Assembly: GCA_014898415.1 (NCBI GenBank)
Contig: RCTD01000011.1
Span: 992,001 to 1,056,000, forward strand
Length of the DNA stretch: 64,000 bases
Source of the DNA: Stromatinia cepivora
Lineage: Eukaryota > Ascomycota > Leotiomycetes > Helotiales > Sclerotiniaceae
Direction: 5' to 3'
Shown: one piece after another, positions 43,911 through 56,400 of the stretch
Layout of the letters: each line of letters starts with the position of its first letter
Position numbering within the stretch: position 1 is the stretch's first letter
The notes under the pieces: generated by a model
What the model was told of the DNA's origin: nothing
The model's database searches: none
Seen by the model: the letters and a program-made list of their open reading frames with translations, nothing else
Translations under genes and position numbers: made by a program

Positions 43911-46901
43911 GGGGTGGGTGTGTGGTGGGTTGCGTGGTATGGTATGGTATGGCATAATGCAATGTTGAAGGAATCGTGGATGTGACTTTGGAATAAGTCA
44001 TTCTGTTTTTTACATGGTTATGTTTATCAGTCCGCTGTTATATTTACACATCGAGGTTTTTACGACATGAAAGATGAGGATTGGGATCAGAGGGTAGAGA
44101 GATTTCGTTTCGTTTCTTTTTTTGGACTCAGACTTGGAAATAAATTTTTTGTTCGTTGGATCTGGATATATGTATATTTCTATTTCCTTGTTTTATTACT
44201 TAATGACGAGATGAATGATACGATCGTTTTGGATAAATTAGAGTGTGAAGTTAGTTGGGGTGGGAGGTGGGAGGTGGGAGGTTAAATATTGAGTGGAATA
44301 TATATAAATATAATCGATAGGATGTTTTTATTATTTTTATATTATTGTATATATGCGATGTATAGTGGATTCTTAGTTTTTGGATGTATAAATTGATCGC
44401 ACTTTCGGTTGTTGAAGGGAATTATTTGTATGATTGATTGATTATCTTGGTGGGGAGTGGATGGTGGGATGTGATGTGAGATTGGTTTGATAAATATGAT
44501 AGATATGATATGTCGATGGATAGGTAGATAGGTAGGTAGGTACTGGGCAGATAGATAGTTTTATGGTGTAAGCATTGGTGATTTGTTCCAGGGATGTTAT
44601 TAGAAAGATGTAAGATTTTTGCTATAGTATCGATATTCGGAGTTCTTTTGTATGAATGTTAAACAGAGTTGGTTGTTTTCCATTATGATTTTTTGACATT
44701 TAGGGCTGGAGAACGATGAGACCTCTTTATTCTGCCTCAACTATTTAGGTATATATCTACCTAGTATATACTCCAGTATCTGAGACGAAACTGAAAAGTG
44801 ATGTTGCAGCCACCGTCCGATCGATTGATTATATTCGGTGTTGGACGGAAATAGAAGGTGGGTAGAAAGATCCACCTGCGAACTGCACATGCTGTTAGTT
44901 GACTGGTATATGCATGTTCAGTTGGCAAGTAGATTAGATCTTTCTACGCCTTCCTCGGAAATCGAAATCTTTGAGAATATCCCGAACATTTTCATTCGTC
45001 CATGATGAATGATATCGTCGCTGTTGACCTTGTCCCGATTGATACTTATCGAATTTGTTTTTATGCTAGATGTTCGGTTTTCCTCGTTTCACAATATGAT
45101 GGCAATTCCTCTCGCTAAAATTCTACTTCTATTCATGAGCTTTGTAACTCTTGCCAGAAACACATCACTATCTATCTAATTTTATATAAGACGATTCCAC
45201 CCCGAAGATCTTGTATTCCTATATCCGCATTCCATCCATTTTTACCATTTCATCTCGTAAGAATGGAATACAAGTATGGCCTACATCAAAATTCCTCCAT
45301 AAAACACCACCTCTTGCGCTGGGAACATTGTGCTCTTCCATGGTAGATTGTTCTGCGGCTAACTTGAAGTACTACCGCTCATGCCCTTTCCTCTATCGAC
45401 TATTGCGTTATGTTGCTGACTAGATCATGTCGGCTTCTACGAATCTTTAAAAAACATCATATTATCAATTTTCCCTGCATCAATTAGCTACTAACACCAA
45501 TTCCCTGCTTAAGTTCCTCAATATTACTTTTGCGATAATCATGGGCTATTTAATGGGTGTGGGTGGTATCTGTTCGCTACGCCCTTACATTTCCTTCTCA
45601 AATCCAACGTTTAATACTCGTTGATCCTCTCGGTTTCGAAGAATGGCAAGCTTTAGAAGTGCCGTGTCAACTTGTTGATTTAAGTCTCGTTACGAGATTA
45701 GCTAAGATCTTAATTTTTGTACAGGTATCATGACATCAACACAAATTATTACGTCGGAAAGCTTTAGGCGTGCTTTATCAACTTGTTGATTTAAATTTTG
45801 TTGACGAACTAGCTAAGATCCTACTATTTATACAAGTACCATGACATCAATACAACCTATTACGCAGGAAACTAGGTTCCCGCCTATGGTATTTGGGGGA
45901 AATATGTTATTCGACAAATATACGGGCCCAAAGACCGCACGTTAGCTTGGGATATGGCGTTAACCACGCATGCTATTTTTATGGAAAACGTTATCTATCA
46001 GTTGTCTAATTTGACAATGAAGAGTTTTTTGATGCTGGGTGATTTGAATGATACGGTGATAAGGAAGCGTGGGCGTTCGATAGTGTGAAGATGTTATTGG
46101 GACATTAATTATGAGGTGTTTGGGAAAGAAGTAGTGAGGAGGGTTCCATATGATGTTGGTGGAGTTTGGGGGTTTGGGTCATGCGACGTACTTTCGGGAT
46201 TTTGAGATGTTTTTGGTGGGAGGAGAAGTGGTTGGGGGAGAAGGAAGAGGTAAATGGGTGGATAGGAGGTTGGAATGAACCGATGAGTTAGTGGATGGAG
46301 TGGGTTTGAGGAGGAAGAGGTTTCATTACTACCATCCCAACCTCTTTTTACACGATATAAAGCTAGTGGCTTTTAAAAGACTATATACTTTAGTAATATC
46401 TTCAGTAGCATATAGTTACAACCTATCATAAGTCAAGCGTTGCCCGACAAGAGTAAATCCACGGGAACTTTTATGTGTTCTCGAAAATTAGTTCGCTTAC
46501 CACCTTGCCCCTTCATTTCCTCTTCATGTTTAAACGGATCATTGGAAGGAGCTGAACAGTAAAACGAATTATCTGATTGGCATGTAGACCAGTTTCTTTA
46601 CGTCTCTGTCTGGAGAATTCGGTTCGCGTGTTCTTGCAAGTACACTTGGTGGAACAATTGCTTTGTTAAAAAAAATAGACCAACATTTCATCAGCATAAT
46701 TTTATCAAAGAAATTTCCAACGCAAACGTCTTGATTTCTAGCTTCGACAAGCACAGATATGAGGATAAAGAAATTCAAAAAAGATTACTCAATAGATAAC
46801 AGCTTTTCTTTCCAACTTAACCACTCCCATAAAATTGGGCACACTTGGATTGAATCTATATATCAACATATCAACATATACACGGATTCACAATAGCAAT
46901 C
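43911..46901. other. Intergenic region with a tandem duplication and possible coding relic
   Basis: No confident gene. A 111-bp duplication (45648-45869) is followed by a degenerate open stretch around 45920-46090 (LAWDMALTTHAIFMENVIYQ and similar). Open frames at 44067-44285 and 45211-45423 lack coding character. Confidence 0.5.
45648..45869 (+). repeat. Tandem duplication, two 111-bp units
   Basis: Units 45648-45758 and 45759-45869 both begin AAGCTTTAG, and share CAACTTGTTGATTTAA and TAGCTAAGATC blocks, diverged by perhaps a quarter. The unit length is 37 codons, and one frame encodes similar peptides in both (QLVDL, LAKIL) with a TGA at the same place. Confidence 0.75.
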
Positions 46902-48065
46902 ATGAGTACACTAGGAATGAGGCCACGACGGGGAGGGCACTCAGAGGATGCAAGTCCTACATCACCACGTATTAGTACCTACAAAACGTGGAGAGAACAA
47001 TTATCGAAAGATATTTCAGGGGAGACATCCGGACGGGATGCATCTAGAGAGGCTGTATTTGAAGACACGGATGAAGAACAAGAGGAAAGAGATCAACCAC
47101 ATCAACCCTCAGAAACCTTCCCACAATCCTCAAGCACACCCCCTTCACCCCCCGGAGCCCCCGATCCACAATCCGGACAATCCGACGGAAATGAAGGCCA
47201 AGAAGACGAAGAAAACAATGAAAGAATACAAAATGAGATGCAAGAAGATATAGAAGAAGCCAGAAAAGAAGCACAAGAAGACGAAGAAATAATCCAACAA
47301 CTTTTCCAAACATCACAATCCACTCAACACGCACGAGAATCCATGAATATCCCAGACACATCATCCGAATCTATCGACGAAAGTGAAGAAGAAATCAGAC
47401 AAACAATCGAGAATTTTAGACGTCGAGATGCTGCTCGTAGATCTACTTGGTATACTGGTATTGGACGATTCAGACCAGCCGCACTCTGGAAAGCAGATTC
47501 TAAAGGCCGCGAAAGGAAATCCAAGACCGGCAAAAAAGCGAAAGCGGAGGGGAAAAAACAACCAGTACCCAGCTACCTCAAATTTTGGACCTGGAATTGG
47601 CGCGGCCCACAACCCGTATCTTTCATTCCGGTTCCTCCTCCCTATCACCCCGATAATCCAGAGCCCGAAATAAAAATATCATATACATGCGGACACCGAC
47701 TTCCCACACGCGTTATCTCCTCCCCAACCGCCTCAAAATCCTCCTCCGTCCCCAAAACATCCCTCCCTCTCCTCCCCTCTCTCCAAATCGAAACTCTACG
47801 CGCAACAGCCCAAAAAGAAGGGCTCCATCACATCACTACACCGCAAAACTCTCTATGTCCCAATTGTTTCATATGGTATGAATGGTTTATTGGATTATGT
47901 TTATTAATATCTTTTTGGGTTCTTTGGGGGTATTTCTTTTCGTTTCGATGGCCGGAGACGTGGTGGATTTTGGGGGATGAGAGGGGGGGTTGGAGGTGGA
48001 CGCCGAGGAGGTGTAAGGTTGTGGTTAATATTGATACGAGCGGGGGTGGGAGGGTGTCTTATTGA
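46902..48065 (+). CDS. Acidic protein with one C-terminal membrane span, function unknown
   Basis: A single-exon 387-aa frame. Residues 1-170 are acidic and disordered (runs such as QEDEENNERIQNEMQED and QEDEEIIQQLF). Residues about 170-230 are basic (RRRDAARRST; KGRERKSKTGKKAKAEGKK). A CGH motif and a later CPNC pair may bind a metal. They are followed by a hydrophobic segment, WFIGLCLLISFWVLWGYFF, and a short basic tail (GWRWTPRRCKVVV). This suggests a tail-anchored membrane protein. The start at 46902 is preceded by CAATC and is the first ATG in frame. No family is recognised. A run of 18 G follows the stop (48074-48091), where base counts may be unreliable. Confidence 0.7.
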   Translation: MSTLGMRPRRGGHSEDASPTSPRISTYKTWREQLSKDISGETSGRDASREAVFEDTDEEQEERDQPHQPSETFPQSSSTPPSPPGAPDPQSGQSDGNEGQEDEENNERIQNEMQEDIEEARKEAQEDEEIIQQLFQTSQSTQHARESMNIPDTSSESIDESEEEIRQTIENFRRRDAARRSTWYTGIGRFRPAALWKADSKGRERKSKTGKKAKAEGKKQPVPSYLKFWTWNWRGPQPVSFIPVPPPYHPDNPEPEIKISYTCGHRLPTRVISSPTASKSSSVPKTSLPLLPSLQIETLRATAQKEGLHHITTPQNSLCPNCFIWYEWFIGLCLLISFWVLWGYFFSFRWPETWWILGDERGGWRWTPRRCKVVVNIDTSGGGRVSY

Positions 48066-48073
48066 TTTTTTAA

Positions 48074-48091
48074 GGGGGGGGGGGGGGGGGG
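48074..48091 (+). repeat. G18 homopolymer
   Basis: Eighteen consecutive G, just after the stop of the preceding gene. It is prone to sequencing and replication error. Confidence 0.9.
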
Positions 48092-48276
48092 AGGCATGGG
48101 GATTGGATGGAAATTATTCTTCGCGGTTGCGGTTGCGGCTGCGGGGAAGAGGAAAAGATAGATGAATTTTGAGATAATTTTTTATTTTTGTTTGTAGATT
48201 CGAAGTCCTTGCTTATCCTGAGTCTATTTAAAGTGCCATATAATACATCAAGTAAAAATAAGCTGATAAAATAACC

Positions 48277-50137
48277 TTACAATTCCCACTTCGGCCCCCC
48301 TTCAAAAGCAATTACTTCCTGAGGTCCTTCACTATCTAAAATATATCCCAACTCGCACTTATCATACTTAACTACTCTTTCTGCTATTTCTTCCATGTAA
48401 AATGTATCGAAACGAGGAGATAAGGCATCGTCCAATGTTCTTACATTTCCAGCTGGATGCAATACAGACCAAGGTTGTACACAAGTATGACCCTTGCATG
48501 ATTTTGTAACCATGAGAAGAGCGTCGAGGCGGGGGATTACTTTGTCAAGATTGAGCTTGCTTTGCGTAGAGGGCTTCGTGGTGGTCGATGAGGAGGGATA
48601 TATGTTGTCAGTTTGATGAGGGTCGGTAGTCAGATCGTAGAGCTCGTGTTCATCGGTACACCAGACCGAGTAATAGAGATTGTGGGTGTTGCTGATTATG
48701 CGTAGAGCTTTGTAGGTATTATTCAGACCATAAGAGACCACTTTCCCATCATCTAGAGAAAATCTGCGGATGCCTTCAGGGAGTGCTTTTCCCCAAAATT
48801 CGACATTCACGTGTTCTTGTCTAGTTGTCTCGGCATCTTTAAGTCCTTGGGAATCGAGGGGGATTACGCTCCTGTCCAGGTCTTGCCTTTTCTAGTCGCC
48901 ATTTGCAATTTTGAGGATCGTGGGAGCAAGATCGGTGTGTGCGGTCACAATACTTGTTTCTTCTCCTTGTGGAACTCTAGGACCACGGATGACAAGGGGA
49001 ATGTTGATATCTTCCTCAAATCCACATTCTTTTCCTGGAGCAAGACGGTGTTGAGAGATGTGATAGCCATTGTCAGTAGAGAAGATGAAATAAGTGTTAT
49101 CGAGTATTCCATAATCAGTTACTCGATCAACTAGACCTTCAATGAGTTCATCTACTGCTTGAAGAGTTTGAAGACGAGCCCGGTAAAACTCATCATTGTA
49201 TGCGATAGCTTCATCCGTGAGCTGATCTAGATATTTTACCCATGATGCTCCGCTAGGCTATATCAGAACATTAGCTCCAGCTTCCTTCGACAAACACATG
49301 ACTTACCTTATCTGGATTGAAGTTTGCATTTCTTGGAACCTTTGCACCAGGAAATAAATGTTTATGTCTCTCGGCAGGAAGAGGAGCAGTCATAAGAATG
49401 CCCTCTCCTGGTTTAAATGCAGCTGGGTCAACATTTGAATGAGGAGCAATTGGTGCTGCGACTAAAAAGAATGGCTTTCCGGATTGTACTCCTTCATCGA
49501 GTAATCCATATGCCTTCTGGGCAAGAACGTCTGTTGAGTATTCACCCTCGTGACTAACAGGCGGATGCTCATTCCGTTGAAATGTCGAGTTGTAATATTG
49601 ATATGTGAATGGATCCAGAAGGAAATCAGATGAAGTCCATCCAGCTGGATGCGGAGTATTCCAATTGTCTACAGTGTGATGATTGAAAAGTTTCCCTGTG
49701 TAGAAAGTGCTGTACCCAGCATCCTGAAGCCATACTGGGAGATAAGCATCGTTGAAGCCCTGCTCAACGAATTTCTGATATCCACCTATTCCAATACATC
49801 AGCTTCCAAAGTATCTAAGGGACTAAGACAAACACTGACCATAAGGAGGTGCCACATCCGTGACATTTGTGTTATGGGCATTCTTGCCAGTCCATAAAGT
49901 GACTCTCGAAGGACAACATATCGCAGTAGTACAGTAATGACGTTTGAAAAAGGTTCCTTGATCAATTATATGCTTCTTAAGTAAAGGCATATAATCGAGT
50001 GACTGCATATGCAGGTCCTGATCATCCGTCAAAACAAGCACTATGTTTGGTCTTCTATCATTCTTCTGTTTAACTGGAGCTTGCGTGGCAGCAGAAACTG
50101 TAGCAAGTTCTAGAGCAAACGCTGATGGGAACTTCAT
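48277..50137 (-). CDS. Arylsulfatase, interrupted by one in-frame stop
   Basis: Three exons on the minus strand (50137-49840, 49785-49307, 49257-48277), introns GTCAGT...AATAG and GTAAGT...TATAG, in phase for 586 codons including the stop. The N-terminus has a hydrophobic leader, then RRPNIVLVLTDDQD with metal-binding Asp residues, and the sulfatase signature CCPSR (C74-R78), in which C75 would become formylglycine. Later segments FSTDNGYHISQH and IPLVIRGP are typical. An in-frame TAG at 48894-48892 (codon 381, after LKIANGD) cuts off the last 205 residues, whose frame stays open and family-like (DDALSPRFDTFYMEEIA). No intron avoids it without removing the conserved DLAPTILKIA. It may be a recent pseudogene or a sequence error. 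It would hydrolyse aryl sulfates and aid sulfur scavenging. Confidence 0.85.
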
Positions 50138-50874
50138 GTTGAGACCTTTTTTCCCCGTTCCTTTAATATGGTCTCTACGGCTCCCAATTCTCGTATTTCA
50201 GATGAGAATCATCGATAGCTCCGCTCGATGGTTTGGAGATGAAGTCAGCCAATTTGAACATGAAAAATTCGCTGGAAGTTACCATGATTGATCACGTTCC
50301 ACGCTTCACTGTGAAGTATTTAGTACCGTTCATATGTGCCGCCAGAAAGTCCGCAACTTGGGTAGCTGGTGATAAACGAGTAGGGGGAATATCATCGACG
50401 CTGTTTTTAATGTCCTAAATAATCTTCGTTATAGAAAATGACGAAAATCAACGGATTTGATTTATGTTAGCCATGTAAATGCTAAAGCAGCCTCAACTTA
50501 ATGTATGGCGTGAGATCAGTGCCTATTTTCACCATCAAATTGCGGGGCTTCAGGGTTCGTTCTACAGGGGGTTTCCACCTAAGCCTCCGTACATCTTTCA
50601 TTAGATCGTTTGGTTCCCACCACCACATGTGAGGTTAAATCGAACATCTAGCATGGTGGGATTTTAGATAAAATGATGAGCTTTTCAAAATTTCGCTCTA
50701 ATTGAGACCGAGTAAATTGGCCCTACATGAGAACGTATTGGGTCAACCCTAGGGAACAAAGGCATTGGCCTGTCTGGCATTTTAAAATCCTTCTTGTTAA
50801 ACCTTGACGACCGCATCGCATAGCTTGAACCATAGTAAGTAACTGTTATTGGGGATAGCATTGGACATTGAAAA
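50138..50874. other. Divergent intergenic region between arylsulfatase and the MFS pseudogene
   Basis: 737 bp, no feature beyond the two promoters. Open frames 50043-50291 and 50233-50418 show no coding character. Confidence 0.5.
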
Positions 50875-52889
50875 ATGGCAGCGCATGAGAGAGATATCAT
50901 CCATAAAGATGATTCAAGTCAAGCTTCATCCAGAGATGCGAATTCGATAAAGTCGTCCTCGGAAACAGATTCATTGCTCTCACCAGTCACCGCTGCATCA
51001 ACTCCAAATTATAAGTCAATCGCAACCTTTCCAGACGTGGAATCCGCACAAAATGTTCAAGTCGAAGACGAAACCACGGGGAGAGCCACGAACAACTCTG
51101 CTATTATAATAAGTCTTCTGCTAATTGGTAAATCCTTACAACTTCTTCATTGACTTCGTTGGTGCTTATACTTCCAGGTGTTTTCATATCATATGCAGAT
51201 GGCACGCTCGTTCTTGCAACATATGGTATCATTGCTTCCGAATTCCGGGCTCTCGGCGATGCCAGCTGGTTGACTACTAGCTATTCTTTGGCAATATGCG
51301 CTGTCTAACCGCTTACCGGCAAGGTTAGTGATATATATGGACGAAAACCCGTGCTTTTGATTTCGTATGGATTTTTTGTGATTGGATGTGTCTTGACGTG
51401 AGTGACTTGGAGCGTCTAAAGAAGCCGTACTGATCTTCTGATAGAGGACTTTCCCAAACAATGTGGCAAACTGTGATGGGCAGAATAGTAGCTGGCATTG
51501 GAGGTGGGTATGAGCGTTATGGTTTCTGTTCTGATCGTTGGTGAGTGATGAGAATTATATTCGAGTTTTCCCAATCACATCCTAACATAGCCAGATCTTG
51601 TACCTCTGATTCATGTCGCTGCCTGGAGAAGTTATGTTAACGTCGTTGGGACAATTGGAAGGAGTATTGGTGGTCCCTTGGGCGGACTGTTAGCAGACAC
51701 GATAGGTTGGCGTTGGTAAATATTCCATTCCAGATTACAGTATCTGATCGTATCCGATTTTCTAACCACTCAATGGCAGGTCATTCATTGGACAAGGACC
51801 TCTGATGCTTTTCGCTATTGTTTTGGTAGCGTACAAACTTCCGGCCCGCTCGTTATCTGACGAGCCTACCCACGCCGAAGATGGGCCTTCAAGGCTTCGA
51901 AGAATTGATTTTATTGGGGCTTTCATGCTGACTGGTTCTATCGCTGCTTTTCTCGGCGCACTCAGTCTTGGAGGACAAGCACTACCTTGGTCTCATCTTA
52001 CTGTCATCGGACTGTTATTGGGATCCATTCTGCTTAGCGCTGTATTTGTAAGGTACGAGGTCAAAGTCGCTACTGAGCCCATATTCCCACCCGCGCTTGC
52101 GATTCAAAAAGATATAGCAGCATCATATGCTATCAATGCATTGCAGCAGGGTGCACAAGTTGGCGTAAGATCCTCCCTGTCTTCTATCTTCAATATACTC
52201 GTTACTAACATCATAAAGATGATGTATTCCGTCCCACTCTACTTTCGCGCAACACAAGGAAGCTCTAATACCACTGCGGGACTTCATCTCTTCCCGGCTG
52301 TATTTGGTAATACGACGGGAGGTCTCCTCGCAGGTTGGCTGATTACTCGGTTCGTTTACTGCCCATTCTAAAATTAGCATACCAACGACCTCCAGTACGG
52401 GTTATTACAAATACCCTCTCTACACTCTCATCCATCTTCTCCTACACGACCCTTCTCACAACATGGCATAGCAATAACCTTCCTCTGGCGTCCTCTCTCG
52501 CTATATTCCCAGGCGGGTTTGGTCTCGGAATAACAGCTGCCTGCACATTTATTGCGCTCACTGTTTCTGTCCAGAAAAAGGAGATGGGCATGGCAACCGC
52601 GGAGATGTATCTAATGTCCAGTATCGGTGTGGTTGTTGGTGTGGCCTTGTGCGCTGGAGTCCAAAACAGTGCTTTAGGCGAGGCGCTTGGAGGACTAGGC
52701 TTGGATGACAGTGTGGTGAGGAAAGTGATGGATGATGTAGGGAGCGTGAAGGACTTGCCAGGAGATATCAAGACGAAGGTAATAGAAGCCTACGTGAGAA
52801 GCTTGGGGGCGAGTCACGCGGTGAGTTTGGGACTGTCAGGGTTAGCGTTTTTGGTGAGTTTAGTGGTTAGAGAGAAGAAGATTATATAA
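50875..52889 (+). pseudogene. MFS transporter pseudogene (drug/basic amino acid type, about 14 helices)
   Basis: Seven exon-like pieces: 50875-51127, 51178-51397, 51445-51540, 51595-51715, 51780-52164, 52219-52349 and 52396-52889, with good GT-AG sites between them. Family landmarks are SYADGTLVLATYG (helix 1), LTGKVSDIYGRKP (the loop 2-3 motif), WQTVMGRIVAGIGG, SIGGPLGGLLADTIGWRW and KYPLYTL. Three lesions are visible: a TAA at 51306-51308 where relatives have Gln in V-Q-P-L (a single C-to-T); a frameshift at about 51506-51510 after AGIGG; a second frameshift near 52410-52420 after the TGYYK motif. It was probably a vacuolar or plasma-membrane exporter, and cannot make full-length protein as shown. 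Confidence 0.8.
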
Positions 52890-53248
52890 ATGGAAATCTG
52901 AGCATAGTACTGGGCCTGATACTAAACGGGAAAGATCTATAATTATCATCCATCAATGTCCTTCTGCTCCGATTGCCATGCATATCATGCCGTCTAGGCC
53001 TAGCCTGACCCGACCAACAACTTAGCAACAAGTCAAGTATGCCATTAAAATTGCAGTAGTGCAATGTCTTACCGAGTATATGTGCATGTCGAATGTATAT
53101 TCGACTTCATAGAACATTTCCATGTAGGAAAGTTATTATTTGAGGGTATCCCCTCCCATGTAGACAGCAATATCAAGTGAATGATACTCAATGCCCGTTA
53201 CGAAGTGTTACAATCTGCCAAAATTAATTAATAGTTGGCACGTGCTTA
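52890..53248. other. Spacer between the MFS pseudogene and MSH6
   Basis: No gene or repeat was recognised. Confidence 0.5.
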
Positions 53249-53284
53249 CTTTCGCGGTTTGACGCGCCAACCCGCGTTTCGCGT
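53249..53284 (+). promoter_or_regulatory. MBF/E2F-type G1/S element cluster upstream of MSH6
   Basis: Three ACGCG cores occur in 23 bp: ACGCG at 53262-53266 (+), and CGCGT at 53273-53277 and 53280-53284 (minus-strand ACGCG). TTTCGCG words overlap at 53250-53256 and 53277-53283. The cluster is 143 bp upstream of the MSH6 ATG. In yeast, MBF binds ACGCG and drives MSH6 in late G1, so the same control is likely. Confidence 0.6.
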
Positions 53285-53426
53285 CTTCTCCCCCATCGCT
53301 TTCACTTTGAGCGGCCAAAAGTTACTTTTTTCAATTCATAATTCATAACATAATACAAGATCCTACTCAGTACTTGTTCTTCTTCGTAGACTTCAACAGA
53401 TTTTAGTCTGACGCAATTAATTCAAT

Positions 53427-56400
53427 ATGGTGAAGAATAAAGAGAATGAGACGACCCCGGCTCGCCCTCCCCCCAGCTTGAAGAAACAAAATTCCAGCAT
53501 AGGATCGAGCAAGAATCAAGCATCAATTCTTGGATTTTTCTCGAAGAAACCTGCCACTACTCCGACCCCAAAAACTTCCGCAGACGCGCCTGGTGGTATC
53601 TTGCAACCCAATGGCTCTGCAAATAGTACAAAATCTACACCGAAACCCAGCAGCACCGTGAAGAAACCCCAGTTCAAAAAATCTGTCCAGAAGAGCGTAA
53701 CCCCAGTTCCAAGTAGCGATAACATTGAGCCAGCAAGCTCACAGGAGAACGAAAACGGCGGGATTCCAACAGAGGTAGAAGATTGCTCGTCGTCGCCTCC
53801 GGCACCTGGTAAAAGTGTTGCGGAGCAGCTTGTGGATATCAATGGTTTAGTTCTAGCAAGCAGCCCTTCAAGAAAGGTACACAATTTTCTTCTGCAAATG
53901 TCTGTTGGCTTAAGCTAAAACGTTTATATATTAGGCGGCGAAGAAGGTAATTAGCTATGCCGAATCTGACGATGATGATGAAGATGTAACTCCGAGGACT
54001 ACTCAACGAAGAAAGGGCAAGAAGCCAATGATTGAAAGCGATGATGACGATGAGGATACATTTATTGGTGGCTTAGATGGAGCTGATGATGATGGTGAGT
54101 CTATCATGGCGATTTCTTGTTAGCAGTAACTCACAGATAATAGATGAAATGGATGATTTCGTTGTCGATGACGATTTCGATGCTCTAGGCAAATCTTCTA
54201 AAAAGAGAAAGCGTCCAACATCCACGGCAGCATCTCGAAAGCGATCCAATATATCGCCACCCCATCCTTCTTTCGATGACGATGAGGATATACAAATACC
54301 AGAGGCTTCAACAGCCCAACAATGGAAATATGACCCAGAGAACATTCAACCCCTAAAAGCCAAGTCTTCGAGTATTCCAAGAACTCCTAATTCGAGCGGG
54401 AAGAAATTCAAAGAGAAGGCCTCCAAAAGCGACCCAGATCAACGATATGAGTGGCTAGCAAATGAGCGAGACATTGATCGCAACCCTCCTGGTCATCCGG
54501 ATTATGATCCTCGTACCCTATACATACCCCCGATGGCATTCAACAAGTTCACACCCTTCGAGAAGCAATATTGGGAAATAAAGCAAAAGTGTTGGGACAC
54601 CATTCTTTTCTTCAAGAAGGGCAAATTCTACGAATTATACGAGAGAGATGCTACCATTGGACATCAGATATTCGATTTGAAACTTACAGACCGTGTTAAT
54701 ATGTCAATGGTCGGTGTACCGGAAATGTCATTACAGCATTGGGCAAACCAATTTCTTGCCAAAGGATACAAAGTTGCCGTTGGTGATCAAAAGGAATCGG
54801 CTTTGGCAAAGGAAATGCGCGAACGAGAAGATAGTGCTGGGCCCTCAAGTAAAGGCAAAAAACCTGATAAGATCATTCACCGGGAGCTATCTTATATTCT
54901 CACTGCTGGTACTTTGGTTGAGGGTAGTATGTTACAAGATGACTCTGCAACATACTGTGTGGCCATCAAAGAGTCCATCACAGATGATAATTTACCAGCA
55001 TTTGGTATATCATTTGTTGATACATCAACAGGCCAATTTTTTCTCTCCGAATTTACTGATGACGTAGATTTGACCAAATTTGAGACATTTGTCGCCCAAA
55101 TCCGTCCTCAAGAGCTGTTACTCGAAAAGTCCTGTGTTTCGACTAAGGTGCTTCGTATCTTGAAAAACAACACTAGCCCAACAACTGTTTGGAATTACTT
55201 GAAATCTGAGAAGGAATTTTTGACCGCTGAGAAATCCCGCCGAGAATTAGATTATGGTGGTTACTTTACTTCGGTGGATGGTGGAAAAGAAACCTGGCCT
55301 GAAGAGCTTGAAAAAGCAAGAGATAACGATTTGTTGATATCCGCCTTCGGAGCTCTTTTCCAATACTTGAAAGTCCTTCAGCTTGAGAAAGCTCTTCTTA
55401 CACAAGGTAATTTCGCTTGGTACAATCCTATCCAGAAAGGTACAACTCTTGTACTTGATGGTCAGACTCTTATCAACCTCGAGATTTTTTCCAACACATT
55501 CGATGGGAATTCAGATGGTACCCTATACACACTCCTCGATCGTTGCACTACACCGTTTGGAAAGCGATTGTTTCGACAATGGGTGTCGCATCCCCTGTCT
55601 GATATTAAGAGGATCAACGAACGTCTTGATGCTGTGGATTTGCTCAACAAAGATGATAACTTGAGTCGTTCATTCAAGTCCTCAACTTCTACCTTGCCTG
55701 ATCTGGAACGTCTAATTTCTCGTATCCATGCTGGATCATGCAGACCTGAAGATTTCCTAAAAGTACTAGAGGGGTTTGAGCAAATCGAGTACATCCAAAA
55801 GGAAATCCTTGGCAATTATAGTGACGGTGATGGCGTCTTTAATCGTTTGGTTGCGACAATACCTAACCTTGCTGAACCTCTGCAGTGGTGGAAGAATGCA
55901 TTTGATCGAAAAAAGGCAAAAGAAAACAAAATTCTGGTTCCTGAAAGGGGAGTCGAAGAAGATTTTGATGCGAGCCAAGATCGTATTGAGGAGATTCATC
56001 AAGAGCTGGCATCCTTACTGAAGAAATACCAGAAGAAGTATGATTCAAAGAAAATCGAGTTCAAGAACATTGGCAAGGAAATCTATCAATTGCAATTGCC
56101 GGTCTCTATCAAGGTACCCAATGATTGGAAGATGATGTCTGCTGCATCCGGTCTCAAGCGTTACTACTTCCCCGAACTCACCAACATAATCCGAGATCTT
56201 CAAGAGACTCAAGAAACCCATGGTCAAATCGTCAAGCAAGTAGCTAGCAGATTCTACGCACGTTTCGATGAAGATTATGAAACATGGCTTCAGGCCGTTA
56301 AGGTTGTTGCTCAACTTGATTGTCTTTTCAGTCTTGCTGCTGCATCCTCAGCCCTTGGTACTCCGTCTTGTAGACCCAAATTCGTCGACTCGGAACGAAG

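Noticed and set aside
48840..48960. Intron removing the arylsulfatase TAG
   Set aside because: A 60-nt GT-AG candidate exists, but it would delete the conserved DLAPTILKIA block.
51503..51594. Intron with a GTGGGT donor restoring the MFS frame in exon 3
   Set aside because: It is in phase, but would delete a membrane helix (SVMVSVLIV) and leaves the TAA and the second frameshift unexplained.
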